A program made the translations under genes and the position numbers. The notes beneath the pieces are model-generated. The model was not told the origin of the DNA and made no database searches. It saw nothing but the letters and a program-made list of their open reading frames with translations. Shown piece after piece: positions 19,716 through 30,290 of a stretch of DNA of 64,000 nt (position 1 is the stretch's first letter; the number at the start of each line of letters is the position of its first letter). Location: assembly GCF_021730395.1 (NCBI RefSeq), contig NC_069368.1, positions 59,711,501 through 59,775,500 on the forward strand, written 5' to 3'. Source of the stretch: Mercenaria mercenaria (Eukaryota; Mollusca; Bivalvia; Venerida; Veneridae).

Positions 19716-19886
19716 TTTATTGAAATTAATCAGTGTATTTAGTTACACTTTTTATATTAAATAAAGCAAACTCATAGATATATAATTTCCAGTTTTCCAC
19801 CTGTTAAGTTGTTTGTTAGTGCTGTATATCACGTCTGTGGAAAATTTATGTTTTGATATGAAATTTAGAATTGTTTTGTTGTAGAT

Positions 19887-20155
19887 ATGGCAGATTTGAC
19901 ACCTGTTAAACCAGAAATTACAAAAGTTTCATTGTTAACAAGTGAAAGGTAGGATTTAGACATTAAACTGCATGATGTAGATGTAGTATTCATATAAATG
20001 TTTCATAGCTATTAAACACAATTTTCCACTTTAGATAAAAGACAGGACTAAAATTATTGACTGTATTTTGTTGCAGCATCTGTGAATGTTGGGACAGGAG
20101 AAAAGGATTTAGTAGGATAGGAAATGGTGGGAAGAATATCTGGATTGATATTTAA
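19887..20155 (+). CDS. Possible two-exon mini-gene, 46 aa, function unknown
   Basis: Putative exon 19885-19948 lies between a pyrimidine-rich acceptor (TTGTTTTGTTGTAG) and a GTAGGA donor. It has an ATG two bases in and reads MADLTPVKPEITKVSLL.... A second acceptor (GTATTTTGTTGCAG) opens 20077. Joining in phase gives ...SICECWDRRKGFSRI... and a TAA at 20153. I recognise no family. It may equally be part of a larger broken or unseen gene, and it is trapped between two copies of the same transposon. Confidence 0.25.
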
Positions 20156-20231
20156 GCATCGTGACAAGAAATTGATGCTGTCACCTCCTGGTAGACTTGT
20201 CAAGGAAAAGTGTGTTTAGGGTTTAATGCAA

Positions 20232-21263
20232 TTTTTAGCTCATCTGATTTTTTGAAAAAAAATGATGAGTTATTGTCATCACTTGAGCGGTTGTCGGCGT
20301 CGGCGTCTGCGTCGGCGTTGCCTGGTTAAGTTTTATGTTTAGGTCAGCTTTTCTCCTAAACTATCAAAGCTATTGCTTTGAAACTTGGAATACTTGTTCA
20401 CCATCATAAGCTGACTCTGTATAGCAAGAAACATAACTCCATCTTGCTTTTTGCAAGATTTATGGCCCCTTTTGTACTTAGAAAATATCAGATTTCTTGG
20501 TTAAGTTTTATGTTTAGGTCAACTTTTCTCCTAAACTATCAAAGCTATTGCTTTGAAACTTGGAATACTTGTTCACCATCATAAGCAGACCCTGTACATC
20601 AAGAAAATTAACTCCATCTTGCTTTTTGCAAGATTTATTGCCCCTTTTGGACTTAGAAAATCAGTTTTCTTGGTTAAGTTTTATGTTTAGGTCAGCTTTT
20701 ATCCTAAACTATCAAAGCTATCGCTTTAAAACTTGCAACACTTGTTCACCATCATAAGTTGACCTGTACAGCAAGAAACATAACTCCGTCCTGCTTTTTG
20801 CAAGATTTATGGCCCCTTTTGGACTTAGAAAATATCAGATTTCTTGGTTAAGTTTTATGTTTAGGTCAGCTTTTTCTCTTATTTTTAAAACTATCAAAGC
20901 TATTGCTTTGAAACTTGCAACACTTGTTCACCATCATAAGCTGACCCTGTACAGCAAGCAACATAACTCCATCCTGCTTTTTGCAATAATTATTGCCCTT
21001 TTTGGACTTAGAAAATCATTTTCTTGGTTGAGTATTATGTTTAAGTCAACTTTTCTCATAAACTATCAAAGCTATTGCTTTAAAACTTGCAACAGTTTTT
21101 CACCATCATAAGTGGGCACTGTACATCAAGAAACATAACTCTATCCTGCTTTTTGCAAGAATGATGGCCCTTTTTAGACTTAGAAAATCATGGGTAGGAC
21201 AATATTTCTATTACACAAAAAAAATCAGATGAGCGTCAGCACTCGCAAGGCGGTGCTCTTGTT
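20232..21263 (+). mobile_element. Helentron-like tandem-repeat element, family 2, copy 2
   Basis: Nearly identical to 18684-19715 over its whole length, with the same five unit variants in the same order. Differences are small: one GTCGGC unit fewer, a TTTTTAA-type insertion near 20881, and scattered changes. It ends AATCAGATGAGCG, hairpin AGCACT...GGTGCT, CTTGTT. Flanks differ from copy 1, so this is insertion rather than local duplication. Confidence 0.78.
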
Positions 21264-21800
21264 ATATTTCTTATAGAACAGTTTGACCCGAAGACAGTCT
21301 TGGGTCAGCCTAAAAGTTTAGATGTTCTCCACACTATCTTTGATTAAAATATATCTTGTGGTATTTTGTAAGATCATCAGCTTAAGATCATTATGAGTTA
21401 TAATGAAAATATTGTGATAATATAGAAAAAAATAATCGAGTAGATGACATAAATAAACAGAAGGCTGCAAATCAGTGACTACCCACAAATGGTTATGTCT
21501 CTAAAATCATACAAATATTTTTCAGTGTCTTTTTTGTTTAGAGGATGTTAGAGTAGTTAAAGTTGCTGTTCCCTTGCTGATGTGTGTTCAAAACATCACT
21601 TGGGGTGTAGAATACTAAAACTACATATGAAAAAACCCTCCATTTTTCTTACAAAAGGTTGGTTGTTCCTTCCCGGGTGGCTGTCAGTGATGAAATAATG
21701 CCATTAGAGTAGTCTAAAAAATAGGATTTTATGGGACACTTGGTAACTTTTGACTGTCACTGTCCTGTCAGGGCTTGGAGGGATGGCAACTATAGCATAT
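21264..21800. repeat. Flank of the minisatellite with old SINE-like pieces
   Basis: The part 21690-21800 (GATGAAATAATGCC..., AGGGATGGCAACTATAGC) is related to 3946-4010 and 4455-4530. The rest is unassigned. Confidence 0.45.
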
Positions 21801-24008
21801 CTGATCATAAAAAAGTCATCCCAGTAAGCTGTGATCATAAAACAAGTCACCCCAGTAAGCTGTGGTCATGAAACATGTCATCCCAGTAAGCTGTGGTCAT
21901 AAAACATGTCATCCCAGTAAGCTGTGGTCATAAAACATGTCATCCCAGTAAGCTGTGATCATAAAACATGTCATCCCAGTAAGCTGTGATCATAAAACAT
22001 GTCATCCCAGTAAGCTGTGATCATAAAACATGTCATCCCAGTAAGCTGTGATCATAAAACAAGTCATCCCAGTAAGCTGTGGTCATAAAACATGTCATCC
22101 CAGTAAGCTGTGGTCATAAAACAAGCCATCCCAGTAAGCTGTGGTCATAAAACATGTCATCCAAGTAAGCTGTGGTCATAAAACAAGTCATCCCAGTAAG
22201 CTGTGATCATAAAACAAGTCATCCAAGTAAGCTGTGCAAGTCATCCCAGTAAGCTGTGATCATAAAACAAGTCATCCCGGTAAGCTGTGATCATAAAACA
22301 AGTCATCCCAGTACATAGCTGTCAAGGCTCCGCAAAGGCCAGGAGTGTGATCGGGGTTCGAAGGGAAGGTTATCCCTCGTAGGGGTCCGGAGGGCAATGA
22401 TCCATAAAAGCTGGAAACGCCCTCACATGGAAAATTTAGATTTTTAACACAGAATAGATCTGGTTTTGAATAGTCTCCCTCCATGTTTACTTTTTGTGAC
22501 GTTTATTAATGCAGTAGAAATAACACGTTGCACCGGTGAATGTATTAAACGGTATGAAAACATCGTGTCAACATCGCCTCGCTTGTTTGTTTCAATACTT
22601 TTCTATGAAAAAACAATTGATTGCTTTATTTCTTTAAAATGCGTGTGACCTTGAAAAGTAGGCGTGTGAGCGTGATCTAGGGCTGAAATGCGTGTGTCTT
22701 GACAGGTATGCCAGTAAGCTGTGTTCATAAAACAAGTCATCCCAGTAAGATGTGATCATAAAACAAGTCATCCCAGTAAGCTGTGTTCATAAAACAAGTC
22801 ATCCCAGTAAGCTGTGATCATAAAACAAGTCATCCCAGTAAGCTGTGTTCATAAAACAAGTCATCCCAGTAAGCTGTGATCATAAAACAAGTCATCCCAG
22901 TAAGCTGTGATAATAAAACAAGTCATCCCAGTAAGCTGTGATCATAAAACAAGTCATCCAAGTAAGCTGTGCAAGTCATCCCAGTAAGCTGTGATCATAA
23001 AACAAGTCATCCCAGTAAGCTGTGACCATAAAACAAGTCATCCCAGTAAGCTGTGTTCATATAAAAAGTCAATAAAACAAGTCATCCCAGTAAGCTGTGA
23101 TCATAAAACAACTCATCCCAGTAAGCTGTGGTCATAAAACCAGTAAGCTGTGATCATAAAACAAGTCCTCCCAGTAAGCTGTGGTCATAAAACCAGTAAG
23201 CTGTGTTCATAAAACAAGTCATCCCAGTAAGCTGTGGTCATAAAACCAGTAAGCTGTGATCATAAAACATGTCATCCCAGTAAGCTGTGATCATAAAACA
23301 AGTCATCCCAGTAAGCTGTGTTCATAAAACAAGTCATCCCAGTAAGCTGTGGTCATAAAACCAGTAAGCTGTGTTCATAAAACATGTCATCCCAGTAAGC
23401 TGTGATCATAAAACAAGTCATCCCAGTAAGCTGTGATCATAAAACAAGTCATCCCAGTAAGCTGTGTTCATAAAACAAGTCATCCCAGTAAGCTGTGATC
23501 ATAAAACAAGTCATCCCAGTAAGCTGTGATCATAAAACAAGTCATCCAAGTAAGCTGTGATCATAAAACAAGTCATCCCAGTAAGCTGTGGTCATAAAAC
23601 AAGTCATCCCAGTAAGCTGTGATCATAAAACCAGTAAACTGTGATCATAAAACAAGTCATCCCAGTAAGCTGTGGTCATAAAACAAGTCATCCCAGTAAG
23701 CTGTGATCATAAAACAAGTCATCCCAGTAAGCTGTGGTCATAAAACAAGTCATCCCAGTAAGCTGTGATTTTAAAACCAGTAAGCTGTGATCATAAAACA
23801 AGTCATCCCAGTAAGCTGTGATCATAAAACAAGTCATCCCAGTAAGCTGTGGTCATAAAACAAGTCATCCCAGTAAGCTGTGATCATAAAACAAGTCACC
23901 CCAGTAAGCTGTGATAATAAAACAAGTCATCCCAGTAAGCTGTGATCATAAAACAAGTCATCCCAGTAAGCTGTGTTCATAAAACAAGTCATCCCAGTAA
24001 GCTGTGTG
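21801..24008. repeat. 31-bp minisatellite, about 60 units
   Basis: Consensus unit of 31 bp: CATCCCAGTAAGCTGTGATC then ATAAAACAAGT. Units vary mostly at GTG(A/G/T)TC and ACA(A/T)GT. Short units with 9 bp missing (ATAAAACCAGTAAG) recur at about 23140-23790. A 397-bp insertion splits the array at 22314-22710. The minus-strand frame through it is a repeat artefact. Confidence 0.9.
22314..22710. mobile_element. 397-bp DNA-transposon-like insertion inside the minisatellite
   Basis: Imperfect 15-bp inverted ends: CATAGCTGTCAAGGC at 22314 and the complement CATACCTGTCAAGAC at the right end. It is flanked by CCAGTA on both sides (22308-22313, 22711-22716); taking out the element and one CCAGTA restores the repeat phase exactly. 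No coding capacity. Confidence 0.65.
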
Positions 24009-24958
24009 GTGATGACCCAAAAATGTGTTACAAGTAGAACAAATTTAAAGATAAGATGTCTTTTCTTTTTCTTTTTTTTTTCAACCCTGTAGTCCCATAG
24101 AGGGACCAAGCAGAACCATTTGAACATTTGGGAGATGATCTTACATTCATGCTACATACCAAGTTTAATGAAGATGGTTCACGAGATTACGTCATTTAAA
24201 GTTATTTTTATTTTTAGCTCTGGCAGTAAACCGCTAAATAAACTGTATAGAGGGCCATGCCAATGTTGTTCTGACCAGTAGTTTCAGATAAGATGTTTGA
24301 AAATGTTGACACATTAGACAATGAACACCAGAGAACCCACCTATGCTAATAGCTCAGCCAGAACAAAGTTCAGGAGAGCTGAAATAAATTAGAATTATAT
24401 TTGACCTGGGGTAGGGGTCATGTTGACTTCCCTTGCACCTGGGAGACAATATGCTTGCACTGATCTACACCAGTTTTAATTTTACATATGATTTACTCCA
24501 CACATATACAAAGTAACATTGTACATACACATATTGATGTTAATTTTGCATAAATAGTAAGCATAAGCAATATTATATTGGCATAATATTTATTCCATAT
24601 ATATATATATATATATTCATATTGTAAGCATAAGCATTTGACTGGTGTGTATGCTTTGAAATGGACAAAGTATATTTCCTTATACTTTATAGATAATAAA
24701 TTTTGTAAAAATGTAATTATAACAAACATTTTGCATAGTAGGTTAATTATGTAATAGATTTCTTTGAAAAGAAAAAAAAAACGAGTACATAAAAAGCCAA
24801 ATACACAAATGATATTTATGCCCATTAAGTAACACTTTGTGTATTACTGGCAAATAAGACTAAATATTTTCCTGTGTATTTATGTCATGAAAAAGGCAGG
24901 CTTATATCAGCACTAAGTACTTTCTAGCCAGGATTCCAGGCGACATTTAAGAAAGTCC
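24009..24958. other. Unassigned DNA with an (AT) microsatellite
   Basis: The part 24115-24400 (CTACATACCAAGTTTAATGA, then GGTTCACGAGATTACG) resembles a mollusc dispersed repeat from memory. An AT run lies at 24597-24616. No exon seen. Confidence 0.4.
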
Positions 24959-25333
24959 TTGTTTGCTGTCTCCTGACCCTACTTATTAAAGTTGGGTAGG
25001 TAGGTAGGCAATTCTTTTTTTTTTTTTTTGGGGGGGGGGGGGTGGGGGTGGGGATTATACTTTTACCAGTAGAGGTATGATCGTTTCTTACAGAATATTT
25101 CGTCTGTAAAAATAAAAAACAAAGAAAATATCAAGACAAATCTGTATATAATATATAAAAGGATGAAATTAAATAATACAATTTAAACTTTCTTACTCAT
25201 TATTTTGCTTACTTGAAATATATACAGCACTTGTCATATTGCAACTTAAAACAAAAAAATGACCAGCATTGTCCAATAAAAACTTTTGGGGCGTAGCATT
25301 TTAAGTGGGTAGGTAGGGAGACAGCAAACAAAC
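24959..25333. mobile_element. MITE-like element with TTGTTTGCTGTCTCC ends
   Basis: The left end TTGTTTGCTGTCTCCTGACC and the right end GGTAGGGAGACAGCAAACAA are inverted copies. Inside both is GGTAGGTAG. The interior has a T/G homopolymer tract (25014-25051). Target duplication not clear. Confidence 0.5.
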
Positions 25334-25794
25334 ATATCTTTAATTTTGGCCCAATGTGGAAATATGTTACCTCAAGTCAACAGTCCATTAAAACATGTCT
25401 TCTGCATCACTCCGGTTACTCTAAATCTGTGTGTCAGTAATTTCCTGTAAAATTTAACATGCTCCAGTTTTGAATTTTTGTAGCAGCTCGATTGATAAAT
25501 TCATATAGAAACCACTTGATTAAAAGTTTTATTACACAATAATTGTGGTTCCATGAAGAAGCATTTTGGCCTAGTTCAATGATATTGTAAATTCATAAAC
25601 CAACACAGTTTTGTAAAAAACATGTTTCGCTTTAATAAGCTTCTTCAGTTGACAATATATGAAATACACAATGTAGTTCAATCAAATCCATTGACAGGAT
25701 CGATCCTTAATTCAGTATGTTCCACTAATGACGTTATATGACAAGAGAACACCTCTATTAGCAATGGCAAGCTCTAGGCTTGGCTCCACGTAGA
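25334..25794. other. Unassigned DNA
   Basis: No feature supported. Confidence 0.4.
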
Positions 25795-26165
25795 AGCCTA
25801 AGTTCTGTTCAGTATGCATTGTGTTGTAGTAGAAGCCTATAGCTGCAAGTTACGTTCAATATACATTGAGCTGTAGCTGAGGAACATTGTAGAAGCATGT
25901 AGTAGCAAGTTACATTCAGCATACATTGTGCTTTTGTCGAGGACCAATCTAGAAGTTTTAAGTAGCAAGTCCCGGTCAATATTCATTGTGATATAGTTGG
26001 GACCCAAAATAGATCTACAAATTTTATGTCTCGAGTAGCAAGTTCTGTTCAGAATGCATTGTGTTTTAGTTAAGAACCAATTTAGAAGTCTTTTAGTAGC
26101 AAGTTCCGGTCAATATGCATTGTGCTCTAGTTGAGACCCAATGTACAAATTGTATGCGAGTTTTA
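25795..26165. repeat. Decayed tandem repeats (49-70 bp) downstream of the TRIM gene
   Basis: Six diverged units each hold a version of GCAAGTTCCGGTCAATATGC, then ATTGTG, then AGTTGAGRMCCAAT. Their cores lie near 25799, 25848, 25907, 25969, 26039 and 26101. Confidence 0.65.
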
Positions 26166-26167
26166 TT
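26162..26167 (-). terminator. Putative poly(A) signal of the TRIM gene
   Basis: AATAAA on the minus strand about 120 nt after the stop codon. Confidence 0.45.
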
Positions 26168-26288
26168 CGGTATGCGCAGGACACATTTAGTTTGGTATTC
26201 TGAATGCCTTAATTTTGAACACATACTAGTATACAAAAATTAAAATTGTCCAGTTTACATTTGAACTTAGAATGGTTTGGTTTAGTAT

Positions 26289-28376
26289 TTAGCAAGCTTT
26301 AGATATGAATTCATGAACAAGCACATGGTTTTTGTAGGGCCCAGAGTCTGATGTAACAATAAACATGTTCCCTCTCTTGAGAGCAGAAACAGCCCTTGGT
26401 TGATAAAGGGACTGTACTAATAGCCTGTGTTGCCGTTCGGAACCGTTAGTAATCTGATGTACACTTCCCATTGAATTACAACAGACTAATATGTTTCCAT
26501 CGACGTCCATGTCCAACCCTAGCGGAAAACCCATTTTATTGTGAATTAGTCTTTCTGTAGTCATCTGGCCTAGTATTCCCTCAAGTGATAAACACGTGAC
26601 ATTACATAAGCGGAAATCCGTGACGTAGAGTTTGACTTCTTCCCCACTTTGTTGTACGGTTACGTAACGCGGATCACAAAACAGCCTTTCTTTCAGGAAG
26701 TCGACACTGCAAGAAATACGTCTCACTTCAACACCGTTCATACTTAGGATTTTGACCGAAGATCTCGAATGATCTGTACAAGAGACAACAATGTTACTGC
26801 CAGCAAAGTCTACACCATAACACTGTTCTTTTGTCACGAGTTGTTGTGTCAGATATATCATACTATCTTCGATAAAAAACAATTGTATTGTTTTATCATG
26901 GGGAAGGGTTACACACCCTATATGACCCTGTTCAATGTTAACAGCTATACACTGTGGACCAGACTGTAACACGAGTTTGTTCACTTTTCTATCTTCCAGT
27001 ATCCATTTAATGCATTTATTTGCATTGTCCACTGCAACGATGAAGCTGACATTTAAAAACAAGCAATCAGTTAGCCAGCAATCTTCAGTATCATCATCGG
27101 ACTTCATATTAAACTTTTCAACCAACTTGACCTTTTGAGTGATGTCCACGATTTTGTCTTCTGTTTTGAATTTCAAAAGCTTTTCAAAGTCGACATTGTC
27201 TAGTTTTGCATCGTTTTTGTTACTTTTGTTTGGCAATTTCGCTTTCTTTCCATATTTGTTTTTGTTTTCGCGCTTTCTTGCATCTTCGTGCTTTTGTCTT
27301 TCCAAAGCATCTCTGAATTTTCTAAGTCTGACAGAATTGTCCATTTCAAGTTTCTTGTGATAATCAATTTCTTTTTCCAACTGCTGACATTCGATTCCGA
27401 TTTGGATGATACCATGTGCGTTCGCTCCAGCGGGTGCAGCTATATAATTTTCTACTTGTTTCAAAGACCTCTGCACATGCTCATAATGCACTTCCCAGCG
27501 AGTTATTTGACAACGCAGATTGTTTATCATATCATCAAACTGAATATTCTTTGTCTCGTTGCCAGACTGAGCCAATTCTTGTACGTTATCTAAGAGGTCA
27601 AGGTCGTTTTTCAGTATCTCTGATGTCTGGTCTGAGACTTCCTTAAAACGGTCAACAAGTTTAGTCAAAGTACCATTCGTTTGATACTCCGTGTATTCAC
27701 CAGCCAGTTTTGACACGTGTTGACATTCGCTGTGTATCGTCTGCTGGCACTTTTTACAGCATTTTTCATTGCAATCTGAGCAATACAGATGCATTTCAGA
27801 GAAAAGATGAATCTTGCAAGTCTCATTTGCTGTACAATTGATCAAAGGACTTACAGCAGACGGGTTTTCAATCAGAACACTCTGAATTGCCGATAAATTA
27901 AACATCAAGTCATTTGAATGAGTGTGTCTGTGGATAAAAGCACACTTCACACAATATTTCTCGATACATGTGAAGCAAACAGACGTTGCAGCTACTTTCT
28001 GGGACACTTCAATGCAATTATCACACTCTTCTATTAGACATCTTACTTTCCCTCTGCATATGTCTATAAGTGTTACTATTTTTAGATTGTTTTCAAATTG
28101 ATACGCCCATTTACCCACTTCCTGGTTCGGATCTTGCGGAGTTAATTTTTCACCATCGAATGGACATTTGAAACTTTGTTCTGAAGGTTTGATATCCGGA
28201 TTGTTTCCATCTAGAAAGTCAAAAATATTATATCCGATCATTGGAACTGTCCGGGTTATATGGCACTTTAAACATCTTTCACATATGTTGTGTCCACACG
28301 GTAATTGTTTCGGATTTTCAAAAAAGTCTGAACAAAGGGGACATTTTAAATGATCTATTACACGTTTACGATCCAT
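26289..28376 (-). CDS. TRIM-type RING/B-box E3 ubiquitin ligase candidate with NHL-like C-terminus, single exon
   Basis: A 695-aa uninterrupted frame. An N-terminal RING has C12, C15, C27, H29, C32, C35 and C71, but the last ligand position is Asp (CPFD, residues 71-74), with a long loop between pairs. The first B-box spans about 118-153. The second B-box has C187, H190, C199, C202, C207, C210, H215 and H220. A predicted coiled coil lies at about 225-365, followed by a Lys/Asn-rich linker (about 365-390). The C-terminal 260 residues repeat motifs such as CIKWILEDRK, VKILSMNGVE and LGLDMDVDGNILVCC, which fit NHL-type beta-propeller blades. TRIM proteins of this layout act as E3 ubiquitin ligases, often in signalling or innate immunity, and are greatly expanded in bivalves; the exact role here is unknown. 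The start is the only ATG before the RING. No intron; a LINE end lies about 380 bp upstream. Could be a retrocopy-derived but intact gene. Confidence 0.9.
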   Translation of the reverse strand: MDRKRVIDHLKCPLCSDFFENPKQLPCGHNICERCLKCHITRTVPMIGYNIFDFLDGNNPDIKPSEQSFKCPFDGEKLTPQDPNQEVGKWAYQFENNLKIVTLIDICRGKVRCLIEECDNCIEVSQKVAATSVCFTCIEKYCVKCAFIHRHTHSNDLMFNLSAIQSVLIENPSAVSPLINCTANETCKIHLFSEMHLYCSDCNEKCCKKCQQTIHSECQHVSKLAGEYTEYQTNGTLTKLVDRFKEVSDQTSEILKNDLDLLDNVQELAQSGNETKNIQFDDMINNLRCQITRWEVHYEHVQRSLKQVENYIAAPAGANAHGIIQIGIECQQLEKEIDYHKKLEMDNSVRLRKFRDALERQKHEDARKRENKNKYGKKAKLPNKSNKNDAKLDNVDFEKLLKFKTEDKIVDITQKVKLVEKFNMKSDDDTEDCWLTDCLFLNVSFIVAVDNANKCIKWILEDRKVNKLVLQSGPQCIAVNIEQGHIGCVTLPHDKTIQLFFIEDSMIYLTQQLVTKEQCYGVDFAGSNIVVSCTDHSRSSVKILSMNGVEVRRISCSVDFLKERLFCDPRYVTVQQSGEEVKLYVTDFRLCNVTCLSLEGILGQMTTERLIHNKMGFPLGLDMDVDGNILVCCNSMGSVHQITNGSERQHRLLVQSLYQPRAVSALKRGNMFIVTSDSGPYKNHVLVHEFISKAC

Positions 28377-28752
28377 TTTATAACGAAAAAAAATTATTTT
28401 GCCAAAATTTAGTGCGATTTAAATCAGAAACAGAAAGTAACAAAACCGAAAGTAGATAGTTTTCACAGTGTAGCTACAATAACATCAATGAATCAAGTTT
28501 TACGACGTGTTTCTCTTACAGCTATTTAAAATAATTATCAAATGAGTTAATCTTGTGTCGTAAACATATCGCATTAATCAGTTTTTTTTTTCAGTTTTTT
28601 TTATTAAGCAAATCGGCAAGTTATTTGCCTTTGGCCATTAACATACACAATATAAATATGGCAAAGACCATAGCAAAATACAATGAATTGCAACAGATAC
28701 ATACCAGTAGACAGCAATTTGATCAACTTAATTTAAAAAGACATTTTCTTAA
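28377..28752. promoter_or_regulatory. Upstream region of the TRIM gene
   Basis: AT-rich DNA between the ATG and a LINE end on the same strand. It must include the 5' UTR and promoter, but I see no distinct motif. Confidence 0.35.
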
Positions 28753-29250
28753 CTAAGAAGCAGTTAACCCGGCAAGGGTTTCCTTTCGCAGCTTGAAAGC
28801 TTCGTTTATATATTTCGCTACATTTAATATGGTTTTCTTGTTTCTAGATGACATAAAAGAAATAAACATACCGTATGAATATTCGGCCATGCAGTATTTC
28901 TTAAATATTTGAGTCTTTCTGTATAATGGACAGCACAAAAGAAAATGGTATTTGGATTCAATCATATTAGGCCTACATGAACATACTTTACAAATACGTG
29001 CCTCTCTTATAGTTCCAGAAAATCTACCAAATTCTATTTCTAAATCATGTGAGCTCAGTCTAAAACATGTTAATTGTTTTCTTAATGTATTTTTGGTTAC
29101 TACATCCAGATAATTTTCCTAACAAAAGTCCAATTTAAATTTTCTAAAATATTCTAGCTTAGGCATCGTCTGGATAGTAGCATGCCAATTTTGGATATAT
29201 TGGTCCCACAAGCGTTGTTTAATGACAGGAAAATAGTTAACATCTACGTT
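28750..29250 (-). mobile_element. 3' end of a non-LTR retrotransposon (LINE) open frame
   Basis: Minus-strand translation gives the C-terminal tail of a LINE polyprotein: WDQYIQNWHATIQTMPKLEY, LRKQLTCFRLSSHDLEIEFG, CKVCSC, then ESKYHFLLCCPLY and MSSRNKKTILNVAKYI before a stop at 28750-28752. The ESxYHFLLxCPLY zinc-knuckle-like segment is common in mollusc LINEs. One in-frame stop lies at about 29118, so it is dead. It is truncated at the 5' side. Confidence 0.8.
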
Positions 29251-29500
29251 AAAATCAGTCCATATTAATAAAATTATGAAATGAAGTGTAACCATTTTTA
29301 ATATATTGTTGGTATTTTCTTATACAGTCATGTAAATAAACAATTCATGAGTAAAAGAATTTATCATTTGTGAACAGCTAGTTTTTTCAGAAATGTAGTG
29401 AAACACATTCAATATATAAATGATCCTTTAAGGGCCTATGAGAACCAAGTGGCTGGGAAACATTAGTTCTTTTTCCGGTTTATATGCTGGATTTGCTAAA
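29251..29500. other. Unassigned DNA
   Basis: Nothing recognised. Confidence 0.4.
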
Positions 29501-29696
29501 GCCGCATCTATGAAAAAACAAAATATGAAAAAGCGGCATTTAGAGTTTTGGAAGCCAGGACTAGACGGGAGCCGCATCTATGAAAAAACAAAATATGAAA
29601 AAGCGGCATTTAGAGTTTTGGAAGCCAGGACTAAAGCCGCATCTATGAAAAAACAAAATATGAAAAAGCGGCATTTAGAGTTTTGGAAGTCAGAAC
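29501..29696 (+). repeat. Three tandem 65-70-bp repeats with inverted GCCGC/GCGGC
   Basis: Units start GCCGCATCTATGAAAAAACA at 29501, 29571 and 29636, and inside each AAAAAGCGGCATTTAGAG allows pairing of GCCGC with GCGGC around an A-rich loop. Near-identical units indicate recent amplification. Confidence 0.85.
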
Positions 29697-29799
29697 TACT
29701 TTTCCAGCGTTTATTTTTACACATTTGACCATATTCTTTTGCTGCTGGGTTAATATTTGTGGTTCCCTATCGGGCACAGACGCAAGTGCTTGGTGAGAA

Positions 29800-30115
29800 T
29801 CTGAGTTCTCCCCGTTGACATGCCAAGAAAAGACGTTCGCTGTCTCGGACACCGTGTACCTGGTGTCTTCATCAATCAGATGTCTTACAGCAGCAACGTT
29901 TTCAAACGTCACTGCTGTTTTGGGGCCTGCCAGGACGAGTCATGTCTTTAAGGACTGCCTGACCATTTTTAAATTTATGTATCCACCTCTTAATAGTTTT
30001 CTCTGATACTGCATGCAGACTTCTTATACAAAGTATGCAGTTCTCTGAGTATCTGCCTTGCATGTATTTTTAAAGAACTCCGTACTTTAATGTAAGCTAT
30101 GATTTTAGATATTTC
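29800..30115 (-). mobile_element. Mariner-type transposase remnant (N-terminal DNA-binding part)
   Basis: The minus strand codes in three frames for AYIKVRSSLKIHARQIL, SEKTIKRWIHKFKNGQ with TRPGRP, and KTAVTFENVAAVRHLIDED. This is the paired helix-turn-helix region with the GRP hinge of mariner transposases. At least two frame changes separate the parts and the catalytic domain is not seen. Upstream DNA to 30290 may be its old end. Confidence 0.75.
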
Positions 30116-30290
30116 TTCGCCTTACTTAGCTATATGTATTTTGCTAAGTGTGTATGACTACACCTGATACAAAACTAAATATCTCCGAAACGGTGCAACA
30201 GTTTTCAATAAACCTTTACAGGATTTTAAAGGAGTCATTTATCTACGGTGTTCCGTTTGGACAATCGGGACTTTTTATTTAATATTAAAC

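Noticed and set aside
18836-21111. A family of 65-100-aa proteins in the two 1.03-kb elements
   Set aside because: The unit length of 174 bp keeps frames open; the sequence is a nonautonomous element core.
21801-24008. CRISPR-like array
   Set aside because: Units are contiguous 31-bp repeats without unique spacers, in a eukaryotic genome: a minisatellite.
29438-29728. 96-aa frame with three KKQNMKKRHLEF repeats
   Set aside because: A product of the recent 65-70-bp tandem repeat; no splice or start evidence.
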